From JAYFQE01 sp034927345 (lineage in GTDB: Bacteria > Bacillota > Clostridia > Saccharofermentanales > UBA5734): a stretch of DNA of 64,000 nucleotides. Below the pieces are notes generated by a model, which was not told the origin of the DNA, searched no databases, and worked only from the letters and a program-made list of their open reading frames with translations. Every line of letters starts with the position of its first letter. Position 1 is the stretch's first letter. Shown here piece after piece: positions 25,670 to 34,343 of this stretch. The stretch lies in contig JAYFQE010000013.1 in NCBI GenBank assembly GCA_034927345.1, positions 1 to 64,000 on the forward strand. Reading direction: 5' to 3'. The position numbers and the translations under genes are program-made.

Positions 25670-27232
25670 TTATAAGGTTACCCCGTTTTTAAAAATAGCT
25701 ATTTCACGATAATCATGCGTTTCATTACGCGTCCGGACTTCACCGGAAGCGACGCTTAAAACCAGATCGACCAATTGTTGATCCGTTTCATCCCGTTTGG
25801 CCGGACTTAATAAAACCTGTCCGGCATCCAGATCGATCCAGTGCGGCTTTTTGCCGGCCAGTATCGTGTTTGAGGCAATTTTCAGAGTAGGCACCGGACT
25901 GCCCAGCGGTGTGCCGCGCCCGGTCGTAAACAGGATGATCTGGGCGCCTGCCGCCGCCAGAGCGGTGCTGGCTACGATATCATTGCCGGGTCCCTCAAGA
26001 ATCGTCAGTCCCGGCTTGCGGATCCGGCTGCCATATCGAATGACGTCGACGATCGGCGAGCTGCCGGCTTTCTGGGTACAGCCCAGCGACTTTTCTTCCA
26101 GAGTGGTTATTCCGCCGGCCTTATTGCCGGGCGACGGATTCTCGTATACAGGCAGATCATGCTGCGTATAATACGTGCGAAAATCGGCAAAAAGCCCGTC
26201 TAGTCGCTGAAAAACATCAGGATTGGCAGCCCGGCGGAGCAGCAGATGCTCGGCGCCGAACATTTCCGGAACCTCGGTCAGCAGCGTGGAACCGCCGGCT
26301 GCAGTAAGCCAGTCGGAAAAACGGCCGAGCAGCGGATTTGCCGTTAAGCCGGAAAAAGCATCGGAACCGCCGCATTTAAGTCCGACAATCAGTTTGTCGA
26401 CGGAACAGGGCTGACGGGTAAACTGTCCGGCATAATCCGCCAGCTTTCCGAGAAGTTTCTGTCCGGTTTTTTCTTCATCGTCAACTTCCTGGGTAGCAAA
26501 AAAGGCAAGACGATCGGGATTGGAACTGCCGATTTCGGCTTTCAGGCCGTCGATCTGGTTGTTTTCGCAGCCCAGGCCGACAATCAGGACGGCTCCGGCG
26601 TTGGGATGACGGGCCAGATCGGCCAGAATCTGCCGTGTCTTGACATGATCGTCCCCTAATTGCGAACAGCCATAGGGATGAGTAAAACCATAGACGCCAT
26701 CAATGCCCGGCCAGATGCCGGCTGCGATTTGTGCCTGGCCATAACGGGCTAAATGCTCGACGGTTTTATTGACACAGCCGACTGTCGGGATAATCCAGAT
26801 TTCGTTCCTCAGGCCGACTTGCCCGTCCGGACGGCAATATCCGTTGAAAAAGCCTGTGCCGGCCGGGCGTTTTTCAGGCGCCGCATCTTGAGCCTGACCC
26901 GGGCCGGCTGCCGGAGCAGCTGCTTTTTGGACCTGGGCAGCTAAAAAATGATCGTTATTCAGGCCCGTTTTTAAATTATGGGTATGAATCCATTCTCCGG
27001 CGGCAATATCCTGACTGGCAAATCCGATGGGATCGCCGTATTTGATGACGCTTTCGCCCGCCCGGATAGCCCGCAAGGCGACTTTGTGCCCGGACGGCAG
27101 GCCGTCAACCGCCGGACCGATGAGAATCCCGGCGTTATCTGCCGGATGGATCTGCAATACACGGCAGTTGTCCTTGAGAACATCCGGAGTGAGGATGATG
27201 GGGGCGGACGGAGGTTTTATTTCAGGAGTCAA
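25670..27232 (-). CDS. uxaA: Altronate dehydratase
   Basis: About 520 residues, full length: an N-terminal SAF-type domain (VIKYGDPIGFASQDIAAGE and HTHNLKTGL) and the large iron-dependent dehydratase part with GLGCENNQIDGLK, GLKCGGSDAFSGLTANP and FTTGRGTPLGSPVPTLKI. It dehydrates D-altronate to 2-keto-3-deoxygluconate. No ATG fits: the only one in frame (27292) lies 71 bp inside uxaB, while a TTG at 27232 gives an 11-base overlap and an N-terminus nearer to the family norm. The TTG is my choice and is uncertain. Its start overlaps the uxaB end, so translation is probably coupled. Confidence 0.93.
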   Translation of the reverse strand: MTPEIKPPSAPIILTPDVLKDNCRVLQIHPADNAGILIGPAVDGLPSGHKVALRAIRAGESVIKYGDPIGFASQDIAAGEWIHTHNLKTGLNNDHFLAAQVQKAAAPAAGPGQAQDAAPEKRPAGTGFFNGYCRPDGQVGLRNEIWIIPTVGCVNKTVEHLARYGQAQIAAGIWPGIDGVYGFTHPYGCSQLGDDHVKTRQILADLARHPNAGAVLIVGLGCENNQIDGLKAEIGSSNPDRLAFFATQEVDDEEKTGQKLLGKLADYAGQFTRQPCSVDKLIVGLKCGGSDAFSGLTANPLLGRFSDWLTAAGGSTLLTEVPEMFGAEHLLLRRAANPDVFQRLDGLFADFRTYYTQHDLPVYENPSPGNKAGGITTLEEKSLGCTQKAGSSPIVDVIRYGSRIRKPGLTILEGPGNDIVASTALAAAGAQIILFTTGRGTPLGSPVPTLKIASNTILAGKKPHWIDLDAGQVLLSPAKRDETDQQLVDLVLSVASGEVRTRNETHDYREIAIFKNGVTL

Positions 27233-28688
27233 GCTGCCGCACCGCCTCTCGCATACCCAGGTTGATTTGCCTGCCCAGCTGTTCGGAGACAAAGCCGGCC
27301 AGACCGGGAATCAACGTCAGATCCTGTTCCCATAATTCAGTGCGGCCAAGCAAGGTGCTGACCAGCTGATCAAGACTGCTTGCTGATGTTGGGTCGCATG
27401 CTGCCCAGGCCGAAGTAAAAAAGTCGATGATGGCCGGATCGTCTGCCGGCTTTGCCTCTGCGCCGCCGCGATAAAAGAGCAGCAAAGCGGCAAAAGCGAA
27501 ACTCAGATGGCGGGGCTGCGCGTTTTGTTGTTGGCCGTAAGCCAGCAAGGACGGTAAAACACGGACTTTAAATTTCGATATTGAATTCAAGGCGATTGAC
27601 AACCAGCGGTGTTCGATAAATGGATTGGCAAAACGTTCGAGAACCGCGGCGGCATATTGCTCCGATTCTTGCCGGCTGAGCGGGAGCGTGGGGATGATTT
27701 CCCGGTAGAGGGTTTGCGTCATATATTCATGGATGTCCGGATCAGTCAGGGCAGCGCCAACCGTTTCCACGCCGCTGAGTAAGGCGGCGGCAAATGTTGC
27801 GGTGTGCAATCCGTTCAAAACACGGACTTTGCGGTCGCGGTAGCGGGCGAGATTATCGGTCCAGATCACATTCAGACCCGCGTCGGCAAAGGGCAGAGCG
27901 GGTTCCTGCTTCCCTTCAATAACCCAGAGGTGGAAATATTCAGCTGTGTCGTAAAAATCATCCTGGTAACCGGCTTCAGCCTGCAGCTCGGCAATTTCGT
28001 TCCGCGGGAAGCCGGTGACAATACGGTCGACCAGCGTGTTGCAGAATCGGCAATTCTGCAAAAGCCAGCTTGTGAAGGCGGCCGGCAGGTCCCAATCGGC
28101 GGCATGATGCAGGATGTGATCGCGTAAATGATCGCCATTGCGGTCGATCAATTCACAAGGCAGTAAAATGAGGCCTTTAGCCGCATCACCGGAAAATGTC
28201 AGGAAGCGGTGATAAAGAAATTGCGTTAGTTTGGCCGGATATGAGGCAGCCGGCCGGTCATGCAAAGAACAGCCCGGCAGCCAGGTTATGCCGGCTTCCG
28301 TCGTATTGGATACGACAACCTGCAGGTCAGGATTTTCCGCCAGCCGGAGATAACTGTCAAAATCGGCATAAGGATCAATGCATTGGCTGATAACATCGAT
28401 AATCTGTCGTTCCTGGCGGATCCGGCCTTGTTCGATACCGCGCAGAAACAAGGTATAGAGGCCGTCCTGGCGCCGCAGATCCGCAACGCGGCCTTGCGCA
28501 ATCGGTTGAACGACGGCTATAGAACCGTGAAAGCATCCGCTTTGATTTAAGGTATAAAAGATCCAGTCAACGAAACCGCGTAAAAATACGCCTTCGCCAA
28601 ATTGGACGACCTTTACGGGAGCAGAAGCCGAAAGAGGTTTTATAGAGGCGGCCAATTGACGATTCAAACGGGGTAATGTGTCAGACAT
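27222..28688 (-). CDS. uxaB: Tagaturonate reductase (altronate oxidoreductase)
   Basis: 488 residues from the ATG at 28688. It belongs to the mannitol-dehydrogenase-type polyol dehydrogenases: VVQFGEGVFLRGFVDWIF binds NAD and VSNTTEAGITW and RVLNGLHTATFA form the active-site core with the typical lysine/histidine region. It reduces tagaturonate to altronate with NADH. The longest open frame starts 37 codons earlier but lacks a ribosome site. First gene of the uxaB-uxaA-uxaC operon, so the pathway from galacturonate to KDG is complete except for kinase and aldolase, which are not in the window. Confidence 0.94.
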   Translation of the reverse strand: MSDTLPRLNRQLAASIKPLSASAPVKVVQFGEGVFLRGFVDWIFYTLNQSGCFHGSIAVVQPIAQGRVADLRRQDGLYTLFLRGIEQGRIRQERQIIDVISQCIDPYADFDSYLRLAENPDLQVVVSNTTEAGITWLPGCSLHDRPAASYPAKLTQFLYHRFLTFSGDAAKGLILLPCELIDRNGDHLRDHILHHAADWDLPAAFTSWLLQNCRFCNTLVDRIVTGFPRNEIAELQAEAGYQDDFYDTAEYFHLWVIEGKQEPALPFADAGLNVIWTDNLARYRDRKVRVLNGLHTATFAAALLSGVETVGAALTDPDIHEYMTQTLYREIIPTLPLSRQESEQYAAAVLERFANPFIEHRWLSIALNSISKFKVRVLPSLLAYGQQQNAQPRHLSFAFAALLLFYRGGAEAKPADDPAIIDFFTSAWAACDPTSASSLDQLVSTLLGRTELWEQDLTLIPGLAGFVSEQLGRQINLGMREAVRQLDS

Positions 28689-28774
28689 AGGTAGTTGCCA
28701 ACCTTTCATCAAGATATCAGTTTTATGGTAAAATGAAGCCGGTATGATCGACTGGTAAAATCGATGGCCGATCA

Positions 28775-28784
28775 CGGTTAACCG
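28775..28784. promoter_or_regulatory. Palindrome CGGTTAACCG upstream of uxaB
   Basis: A perfect 10-bp palindrome inside ATCACGGTTAACCGAT, about 90 bases before the uxaB start. It is a possible operator for the uronate regulator. Inferred from position only. Confidence 0.35.
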
Positions 28785-28923
28785 ATTTAAGCATATCATG
28801 GAATTATCGCCTTTAGTCGATCAATTTTGCTCAATGTATCTGTTTTCGATCTATATTGCACTGGAATCAACTCGCCTCATGGGTCATAGATTTTTCATGG
28901 TGAAAAATGCACAAACGATTGCA

Positions 28924-28952
28924 CAATCGATTGCATCACGGAATGTTCCGTG
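28924..28952. promoter_or_regulatory. Two adjacent operator-like palindromes in the uxaB / oxidoreductase divergent region
   Basis: CAATCGATTG (28924-28933), flanked by TGCA on each side and overlapping a direct repeat of CGATTGCA (28916 and 28928), is a CG-centred LacI-type site. Next to it CACGGAATGTTCCGTG (28937-28952) has 7-bp arms. Both lie between the divergent uxaB operon and the oxidoreductase operon, which includes a LacI-type gene. Binding is inferred. Confidence 0.5.
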
Positions 28953-29025
28953 GTAAACTGCACGAAACAGACAAATCGGGTTTTAAGAACCAGCAGGAAT
29001 AACCGGTTTGACAGGGGAGGTCTTA

Positions 29026-30381
29026 GTGGACTTTATGAGTGCAGAACATCAACCGCGTTTCATGTATCAAAATTTAGCCGAACTGGAAGCAGAGCTTGAG
29101 CATTTAAATCTATCGCTCCCGATGAAGGGCTCCTGGACGGCCTTGGCACAGCCGGTAAACATTGGCCGGGGGACAGCTCCCAATCGGCTGGCTGTCCATC
29201 CGATGGAAGGCTGCGATGGCACGGCGGATGGCCGGCCTTCGGAACTGACATACCGTCGGTATCGCCGTTTTGCCGCAGGCGGTGCCGGCTTGATTTGGAT
29301 GGAAGCGACAGCCGTGACGCCTGAAGGGCGGGCCAATCCGCGGCAATTGCAAATCAATGAAGCGAATCTGCCGGTTTTTCGCGCGTGGTTGAACGACATT
29401 GACGATATTGCGCCGCAAAAGCCCTATAAAGTTCTTCAATTAACGCATAGCGGACGTTATGCTCGCCCGGAGGGCACGCCGAAGCCGCAGGTGGCGGTTG
29501 AGAATCCATGGCTGGATAAAACCGGGCAAAAAATGGAGATCATGAGTGATGAGCAGCTGGCGGCTCTGGTTCCGCTGTATCGGCGGGCAGCCGAAATGGC
29601 TTATGCCGCGGGCTTTGACGCTGTAGATATTAAAGCGTGCCACCGTTACCTGATCAGTGAACTGCTTTCCGCCCACACCAGGCCGGGCCCATATGGCGGC
29701 AGTCTGGAGAACCGGACCCGCCTGCTGCTGGACATTATTCATGCCGTGCGCGAAGCGGCGCCTATCGATGTGGCTGTCCGGCTGAATGCTTTTGATGAAA
29801 TCCCTTATCCCTATGGCTGGGGTGTTGACGCCAATGACTTTCACAAACCAGATTGGCGCGAACCGGTTGAGCTGGTCCGGCTTTTAGCGGCTGCCGGCGT
29901 TACGCTCATTGATGTGACCGGCGGCAATCCTTATTACAATCCCCATGTCAACCGGCCGTATGATGCCGGACCCTATACGCCGCCGGATCATCCGCTGATT
30001 CATGCCGTTAAGCTGATCGGCGCAGCGCGGACGATGAAAACCGCAGTTCCGGAGATGCGGATTATTGCCACCGGACTGACCTGGTTCCGCCAATTTGCCG
30101 GCCCGCTGGCCGCCGGTTTAGTTGAGCAAAACTGGTGCGATCTGGCCGGCTTTGGCCGGTTGGCTTTCGCTTATCCGGATTTTGCCGCGGATCTTTTAGC
30201 GGGCGGCGGCCTGAAAAGCAGCCGCTGCTGCATAACCTGCGGCAAGTGCAGCCAGATCATGCGGGATGGCGGCACTACAGGCTGCGTCGTTCGCGACGCT
30301 GCGGTTTATCTGGATCTTTACCGCGCCGGCCGAGCCGGAAAACCGCCGGTCGACGGCAGCAAGGTGGCAGAGCATGTCTGA
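29026..30381 (+). CDS. Old Yellow Enzyme family NADH:flavin oxidoreductase with Fe-S cysteine motif
   Basis: About 451 residues. An FMN-binding TIM barrel with RLAVHPMEGCDG, GFDAVDIKACHRYL (substrate-site histidine), PGPYGGSLENRTRLLLDI and a C-terminal cysteine set CITCGKCSQ...GC, the [4Fe-4S] pattern of 2,4-dienoyl-CoA and enoate reductases. The FAD/NAD domain that follows in those enzymes is absent, so electrons must come from a partner, perhaps the flavoprotein at 32254. GTG at 29026 is chosen for its five-base distance from GGGGAGG; ATG at 29035 is possible. Divergent from uxaB and overlapping the next gene. Confidence 0.85.
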   Translation: MDFMSAEHQPRFMYQNLAELEAELEHLNLSLPMKGSWTALAQPVNIGRGTAPNRLAVHPMEGCDGTADGRPSELTYRRYRRFAAGGAGLIWMEATAVTPEGRANPRQLQINEANLPVFRAWLNDIDDIAPQKPYKVLQLTHSGRYARPEGTPKPQVAVENPWLDKTGQKMEIMSDEQLAALVPLYRRAAEMAYAAGFDAVDIKACHRYLISELLSAHTRPGPYGGSLENRTRLLLDIIHAVREAAPIDVAVRLNAFDEIPYPYGWGVDANDFHKPDWREPVELVRLLAAAGVTLIDVTGGNPYYNPHVNRPYDAGPYTPPDHPLIHAVKLIGAARTMKTAVPEMRIIATGLTWFRQFAGPLAAGLVEQNWCDLAGFGRLAFAYPDFAADLLAGGGLKSSRCCITCGKCSQIMRDGGTTGCVVRDAAVYLDLYRAGRAGKPPVDGSKVAEHV

Positions 30382-31435
30382 CCGTCAGACTACCATTAAG
30401 GATGTTGCTCTGGCTTGCGGTGTTTCAGCCAGTACGGTTTCACGCGCGCTCAGCGGTAAAATTCCGGTCAATCGGGAAACGATGGAACGAATCAAACAAG
30501 CGGCGGAACGGCTGCATTATGTTCCCAGCATTCTGGCGCAAAGTCTTAAAGAAGGTTCCAGCAGAACGATCGGTTTGATCGTGCCCGATATAACCAATCC
30601 GGTTTTTCCGGCGGTTGCCTTAGGCGCCGAAACAGAAGCGGTCCGGCAAGGCTATCAAATCTTTTTAACGCATTCGCATGAAAATCCGGAACAGGAGAAA
30701 CAGCTGGCCCAGATGTTGATTCAGCGTCAGGTCGACGGTTTGCTGATTGCGACTTCCTGCCGCGGCCAGGCGTCGCCGGCTGACTGGCTGCCCGAATCTG
30801 TACCGGTGTGCCAGCTCGTGCGGCGGCAGACTGATCGCCTACCATCCGTAACGGTCGACCAATTCATGCTTGGCCGTCTGGCTGCCCGGCATTTATTGGA
30901 GACCGGTCGAAAAAAACCATTGATCCTGGCCGGCGATCAGACATTGGCGATCCATCGGGACCGCCTGGAGGGATTTCGGCAAACCCTGAAGCAGGCTAAC
31001 ATTGAATTACCGCAGGAACGAATCATCGACAGCAGCATGAACGATGAAAACGGCGTTCGGATAACGTTTAACTTGCTTCGGGCATTTCAAGCTTCGATTG
31101 ACAGTATTTTTGCCGCGTCGGATATGCAGGCCCTCGGCGTTATCCGGGCTCTGGGGTTACGGCAGATATCGGTGCCCCGGCAGATCGCCGTCATCGGGCT
31201 GGACAATCTGGGCATCAGCGCCTTATGTACGCCGACCATGACGTGCATCAGCCAGCCGTTGCAGGAGGTCGGCCGCCTGGCCTGCCAGCGGCTTCTGGAA
31301 AACCTACATTCCGGCCAGATCAGGCGGGAAGAAGAGAAAACGGGGATAACCGGCGCTGCCGGAATAAAATCAGGTCAGCCGGCTGTCCGGCATGACCTGC
31401 TGCCTTGCGAGCTTTATATTGGCGAAACGACTTAA
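30374..31435 (+). CDS. LacI family transcriptional regulator
   Basis: 353 residues from the ATG at 30374, which overlaps the stop of the oxidoreductase gene by eight bases. HTH: IKDVALACGVSASTVSRALS (residues 8-27), then a sugar-sensor domain with GLIVPDITNPVFPA and FAASDMQALGVIRALG. The C-terminal region has a short extra segment (REEEKTGITGAAG) before the final residues. Candidate regulator of both the redox cassette and the divergent uxa operon through the palindromes near 28930. Confidence 0.92.
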   Translation: MSDRQTTIKDVALACGVSASTVSRALSGKIPVNRETMERIKQAAERLHYVPSILAQSLKEGSSRTIGLIVPDITNPVFPAVALGAETEAVRQGYQIFLTHSHENPEQEKQLAQMLIQRQVDGLLIATSCRGQASPADWLPESVPVCQLVRRQTDRLPSVTVDQFMLGRLAARHLLETGRKKPLILAGDQTLAIHRDRLEGFRQTLKQANIELPQERIIDSSMNDENGVRITFNLLRAFQASIDSIFAASDMQALGVIRALGLRQISVPRQIAVIGLDNLGISALCTPTMTCISQPLQEVGRLACQRLLENLHSGQIRREEEKTGITGAAGIKSGQPAVRHDLLPCELYIGETT

Positions 31436-31454
31436 CAAGGAGGAGATTATAGAT

Positions 31455-32237
31455 ATGAAAATTGGTATGATAACCGGCGGATGCCGTGGTATTGGTTTGG
31501 CGATCAGCCGGCAGCTGCAGCGGGACGGTTATGCCTTATCGATTCTGGGTACGGCGGATCCGCGGCAGGTGACAGGCGTTCTCGAAGAATTGCGCAGCGT
31601 CGGGCCGGTCAGTTATACGCAGGGTAATTTGGCGGAATCGGCCGGCCGGGCACAATTTATCCAGGATACTCTTGCAGCTTATAACCGGATCGACCTATTG
31701 GTCAATAATGCCGGCGTTGCGCCTCTGACCCGCGCCGATCTTCTGGAAATGGGTGAAGATAGTTATGATCACGTCATGTCGGTCAACCTGAAGGGCCCGG
31801 TTTTTTTATCGCAGCTGGTAGCCCGTCAGATGCTGGAGCAACCGGCGCCGGATGAGCATCGTGCCAACGGCAGCGTCCCGCGCGGCATGGTGATCAATAT
31901 CAGCTCGATTTCAGCCGATACGGTATCGATCAACCGCAGTGAGTATTGCTTGTCAAAAGCCGCCCTTTCCATGTTTACCCAATTGCTCGCCGCCCGTCTG
32001 GCCGGCGATTCTATTCCAGTATATGAAATCCGGCCGGGTATCATCAAAACCGATATGACGGCTCTGGTTCAAACGCGGTATGATGACCTGATCGAACAGG
32101 GACTGCTTCCGATCGCCCGCTGGGGTCTGCCGGAAGATGTGGCTGACGCCGTTTCTCTATTGGCTTCCGGGCGTTTGTCTTATTCAACCGGCGAATGCCT
32201 GCATGTCGACGGCGGTTTCCACATCCGCCGCCTGTGA
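31455..32237 (+). CDS. Short-chain dehydrogenase/reductase (FabG-like)
   Basis: 260 residues from the ATG that follows AGGAGG. NAD(P)-binding TGGCRGIGLAI at residue 7, NNAGVAP in mid-protein, and the catalytic Ser, Tyr, Lys (INISSISA and SEYCLSKAA). The C-terminus YSTGECLHVDGGF is the standard SDR ending. It is placed between a LacI-type regulator and an FAD-dependent oxidoreductase, so a sugar or sugar-acid dehydrogenase role is more likely than fatty acid synthesis; the substrate is not visible. Confidence 0.9.
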   Translation: MKIGMITGGCRGIGLAISRQLQRDGYALSILGTADPRQVTGVLEELRSVGPVSYTQGNLAESAGRAQFIQDTLAAYNRIDLLVNNAGVAPLTRADLLEMGEDSYDHVMSVNLKGPVFLSQLVARQMLEQPAPDEHRANGSVPRGMVINISSISADTVSINRSEYCLSKAALSMFTQLLAARLAGDSIPVYEIRPGIIKTDMTALVQTRYDDLIEQGLLPIARWGLPEDVADAVSLLASGRLSYSTGECLHVDGGFHIRRL

Positions 32238-32253
32238 AAGGGAGCGATCTGCG

Positions 32254-34284
32254 ATGAATGGCAAAACGATGATTGTCGCCGGCATCACGGTTTCCGTCCT
32301 GGATTTTCCGGCGGTAGTCGTCGGCAGCGGCGCCGCCGGCCTCGCAGCGGCCATGCGTCTCGAGAAGGGCGGCCTGTGCCGAACCGCTTTGTTAACCGAG
32401 TCTTTTCAAGCCGGAACTTCGCGCAATACCGGTTCCGACAAGCAAACCTACTATAAACTATCATTGGCCGGCGATATGCCCGACTCCATAACCGAACTGG
32501 CTGATACTTTATTTCAGGGCGGTTGTATGGACGGCGATCTGGCGCGCATTGAAGCTGCGTTATCTGCGGATTGTTTTCACTGGCTGTGCGACCTGGGAGT
32601 TCCGTTTCCCCGCAATCAATATGGTGAAGCGGTCGGTTACAAAACCGATCATGATCCCAAATGCCGGGCGACTTCAGCCGGTCCCTTAACCTCGCGCTGG
32701 ATGGTTGAATGCCTGGAAAAGGCCTTACAAAAGACTTCAATACAAATTTTAGACGGCTGGCAGGTTATCCGGCTGCTTACCGATGCCGAAGGCCGGGAGA
32801 TCCGCGGTTTATTATGCCTGAACCGGCAAAATCCGACAGAACGCGCCGATCGTTATCTGATTGTCCGCAGCCGCCGCGTGATCTTTGCGGTTGGCGGGCC
32901 GGCCATGCTGTATGCCGATTCGGTTTACCCGGCCAGTCAGATGGGCGCGTCCGGTTTGGCGCTGGAAGCCGGCGTCCGGGGCAAGAATCTGACGGAGTGG
33001 CAGTATGGCCTGGCTTCGCTAAAACCGCGCTGGAATGTTTCCGGCAGTTACCAGCAAGTCCTGCCCCGTTATTTTTCCACCGATCAGGCCGGAGGCGATT
33101 GCCGTGAGTTCCTGGAGGAATGCCTGCCGGACGAAACGCAACGGTTGGGCGCCGTCTTCCGTAAGGGGTACGAATGGCCTTTTGACGTACGCAAAATCGC
33201 CGGATCGTCGTTGATCGATCTCTTGGTCTATCAGGAAACCATCCTGCGTAACCGGCGGGTTTTCCTCGATTACCAGGTAAATCCGGGCCAAAAACCCATC
33301 TGTCTGGATAAACTCGATTCGGAAACCGCTGATTTCTGGCATCGGGCCGGTATCAACCAGGAAACGCCCTTCCAACGGCTTCTCCATCTCAACCAACCTG
33401 CTGTTGACTTCTATCGCAGCCAGGGTGTGGATTTGGCAAGAGAGCCTTTGGAAATCCGGCTTTGCGCTCAGCATCACAATGGCGGGTTGGCCGGAGACGG
33501 GTGGTGGCAGAGCAATCTGGCCGGATTTTATCCGATCGGCGAAGTCAACGGAAGCCATGGCGTTTACCGGCCCGGCGGCAGCGCTTTGAACAGCGGACAG
33601 GTTGGCGCTTTACGCGCGGCTCGGCATATCTGTTCCGAATGGCGCGCCGATTCCGCCAGGTTGGATGACAGGGAATTGCAGAATTGCTGGATCGAACCGG
33701 AATTTGAACCGGCAATCTGCCGCCAGATCGAGGAAAAAGTAAGCTGGGTTGAAAATCGGCTGTCGCCGGATCGCCCTCTTTTCCCGTTAGCCGAGGCCTG
33801 GAAACGGGCAGTTCGGCGTATGAGCCGCGCCGCCGGCGCTTTTCGGGCCATTGAACACTTAGAAGCGGCTGAGCGGGAAAACAGCGAAGAACTGGCGGCT
33901 GTAGATCGGACGTTGTATGTTGCTGCCGCCGGTCAACTAAGCATGGCATGCCGTTATCGGGAATTATTGCAGACAGAGCGTTATTATCTGGCCGCTATGC
34001 TGGATTATGTCCGCCGGGGCGGCGTCAGCCGCGGATCGGCGCTCTATCTGGACCCGGCCGGGCAATTGCCGGCTTCCGGATTGCCGGAATGGTCGCGCTG
34101 CCGGTTGCCGCGAGCCGGCCGGCCGGATCATGCGGATGAGATTCAAGAATTGGATACCGCGGCGGGCGAAATAAAATTCACGTGGCGGCCGGTTCATCCT
34201 TTACCGCGGCCGGACGATGTTTTTGAGCAAGTCTGGCGCGAGTGCCGGGCAAATTCCCCGAATACCCTTGGCAGCTCCCGGTGA
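32254..34284 (+). CDS. FAD-dependent oxidoreductase (fumarate reductase / L-aspartate oxidase-like)
   Basis: About 676 residues. FAD-binding loop VVGSGAAGLAAAMRL near residue 22, TSRNTGSDKQTYY following, and the second FAD contact GFYPIGEVNGSHGVYRPGGS with LNSGQVGALRAARHI. This matches the flavoprotein subunit fold of succinate dehydrogenase and fumarate reductase, without visible Fe-S or membrane partner genes. The C-terminal 150 residues are helical and variable. Together with the Fe-S Old Yellow Enzyme and the SDR it forms a redox cassette. The substrate is unknown. Confidence 0.82.
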   Translation: MNGKTMIVAGITVSVLDFPAVVVGSGAAGLAAAMRLEKGGLCRTALLTESFQAGTSRNTGSDKQTYYKLSLAGDMPDSITELADTLFQGGCMDGDLARIEAALSADCFHWLCDLGVPFPRNQYGEAVGYKTDHDPKCRATSAGPLTSRWMVECLEKALQKTSIQILDGWQVIRLLTDAEGREIRGLLCLNRQNPTERADRYLIVRSRRVIFAVGGPAMLYADSVYPASQMGASGLALEAGVRGKNLTEWQYGLASLKPRWNVSGSYQQVLPRYFSTDQAGGDCREFLEECLPDETQRLGAVFRKGYEWPFDVRKIAGSSLIDLLVYQETILRNRRVFLDYQVNPGQKPICLDKLDSETADFWHRAGINQETPFQRLLHLNQPAVDFYRSQGVDLAREPLEIRLCAQHHNGGLAGDGWWQSNLAGFYPIGEVNGSHGVYRPGGSALNSGQVGALRAARHICSEWRADSARLDDRELQNCWIEPEFEPAICRQIEEKVSWVENRLSPDRPLFPLAEAWKRAVRRMSRAAGAFRAIEHLEAAERENSEELAAVDRTLYVAAAGQLSMACRYRELLQTERYYLAAMLDYVRRGGVSRGSALYLDPAGQLPASGLPEWSRCRLPRAGRPDHADEIQELDTAAGEIKFTWRPVHPLPRPDDVFEQVWRECRANSPNTLGSSR

Positions 34285-34286
34285 TT

Positions 34287-34295
34287 TGGTATAAT
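34287..34295 (+). promoter_or_regulatory. Extended -10 promoter before the phosphofructokinase gene
   Basis: TGGTATAAT lies just after the stop of the oxidoreductase gene. No good -35 box is seen at the right distance. The leader to the start at 34344 is about 45 bases and ends in AGGAGG. Confidence 0.55.
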
Positions 34296-34343
34296 AGCGA
34301 CTGAACCTATTGGATCGCAGACCACCGCAGGCAGGAGGATCAT

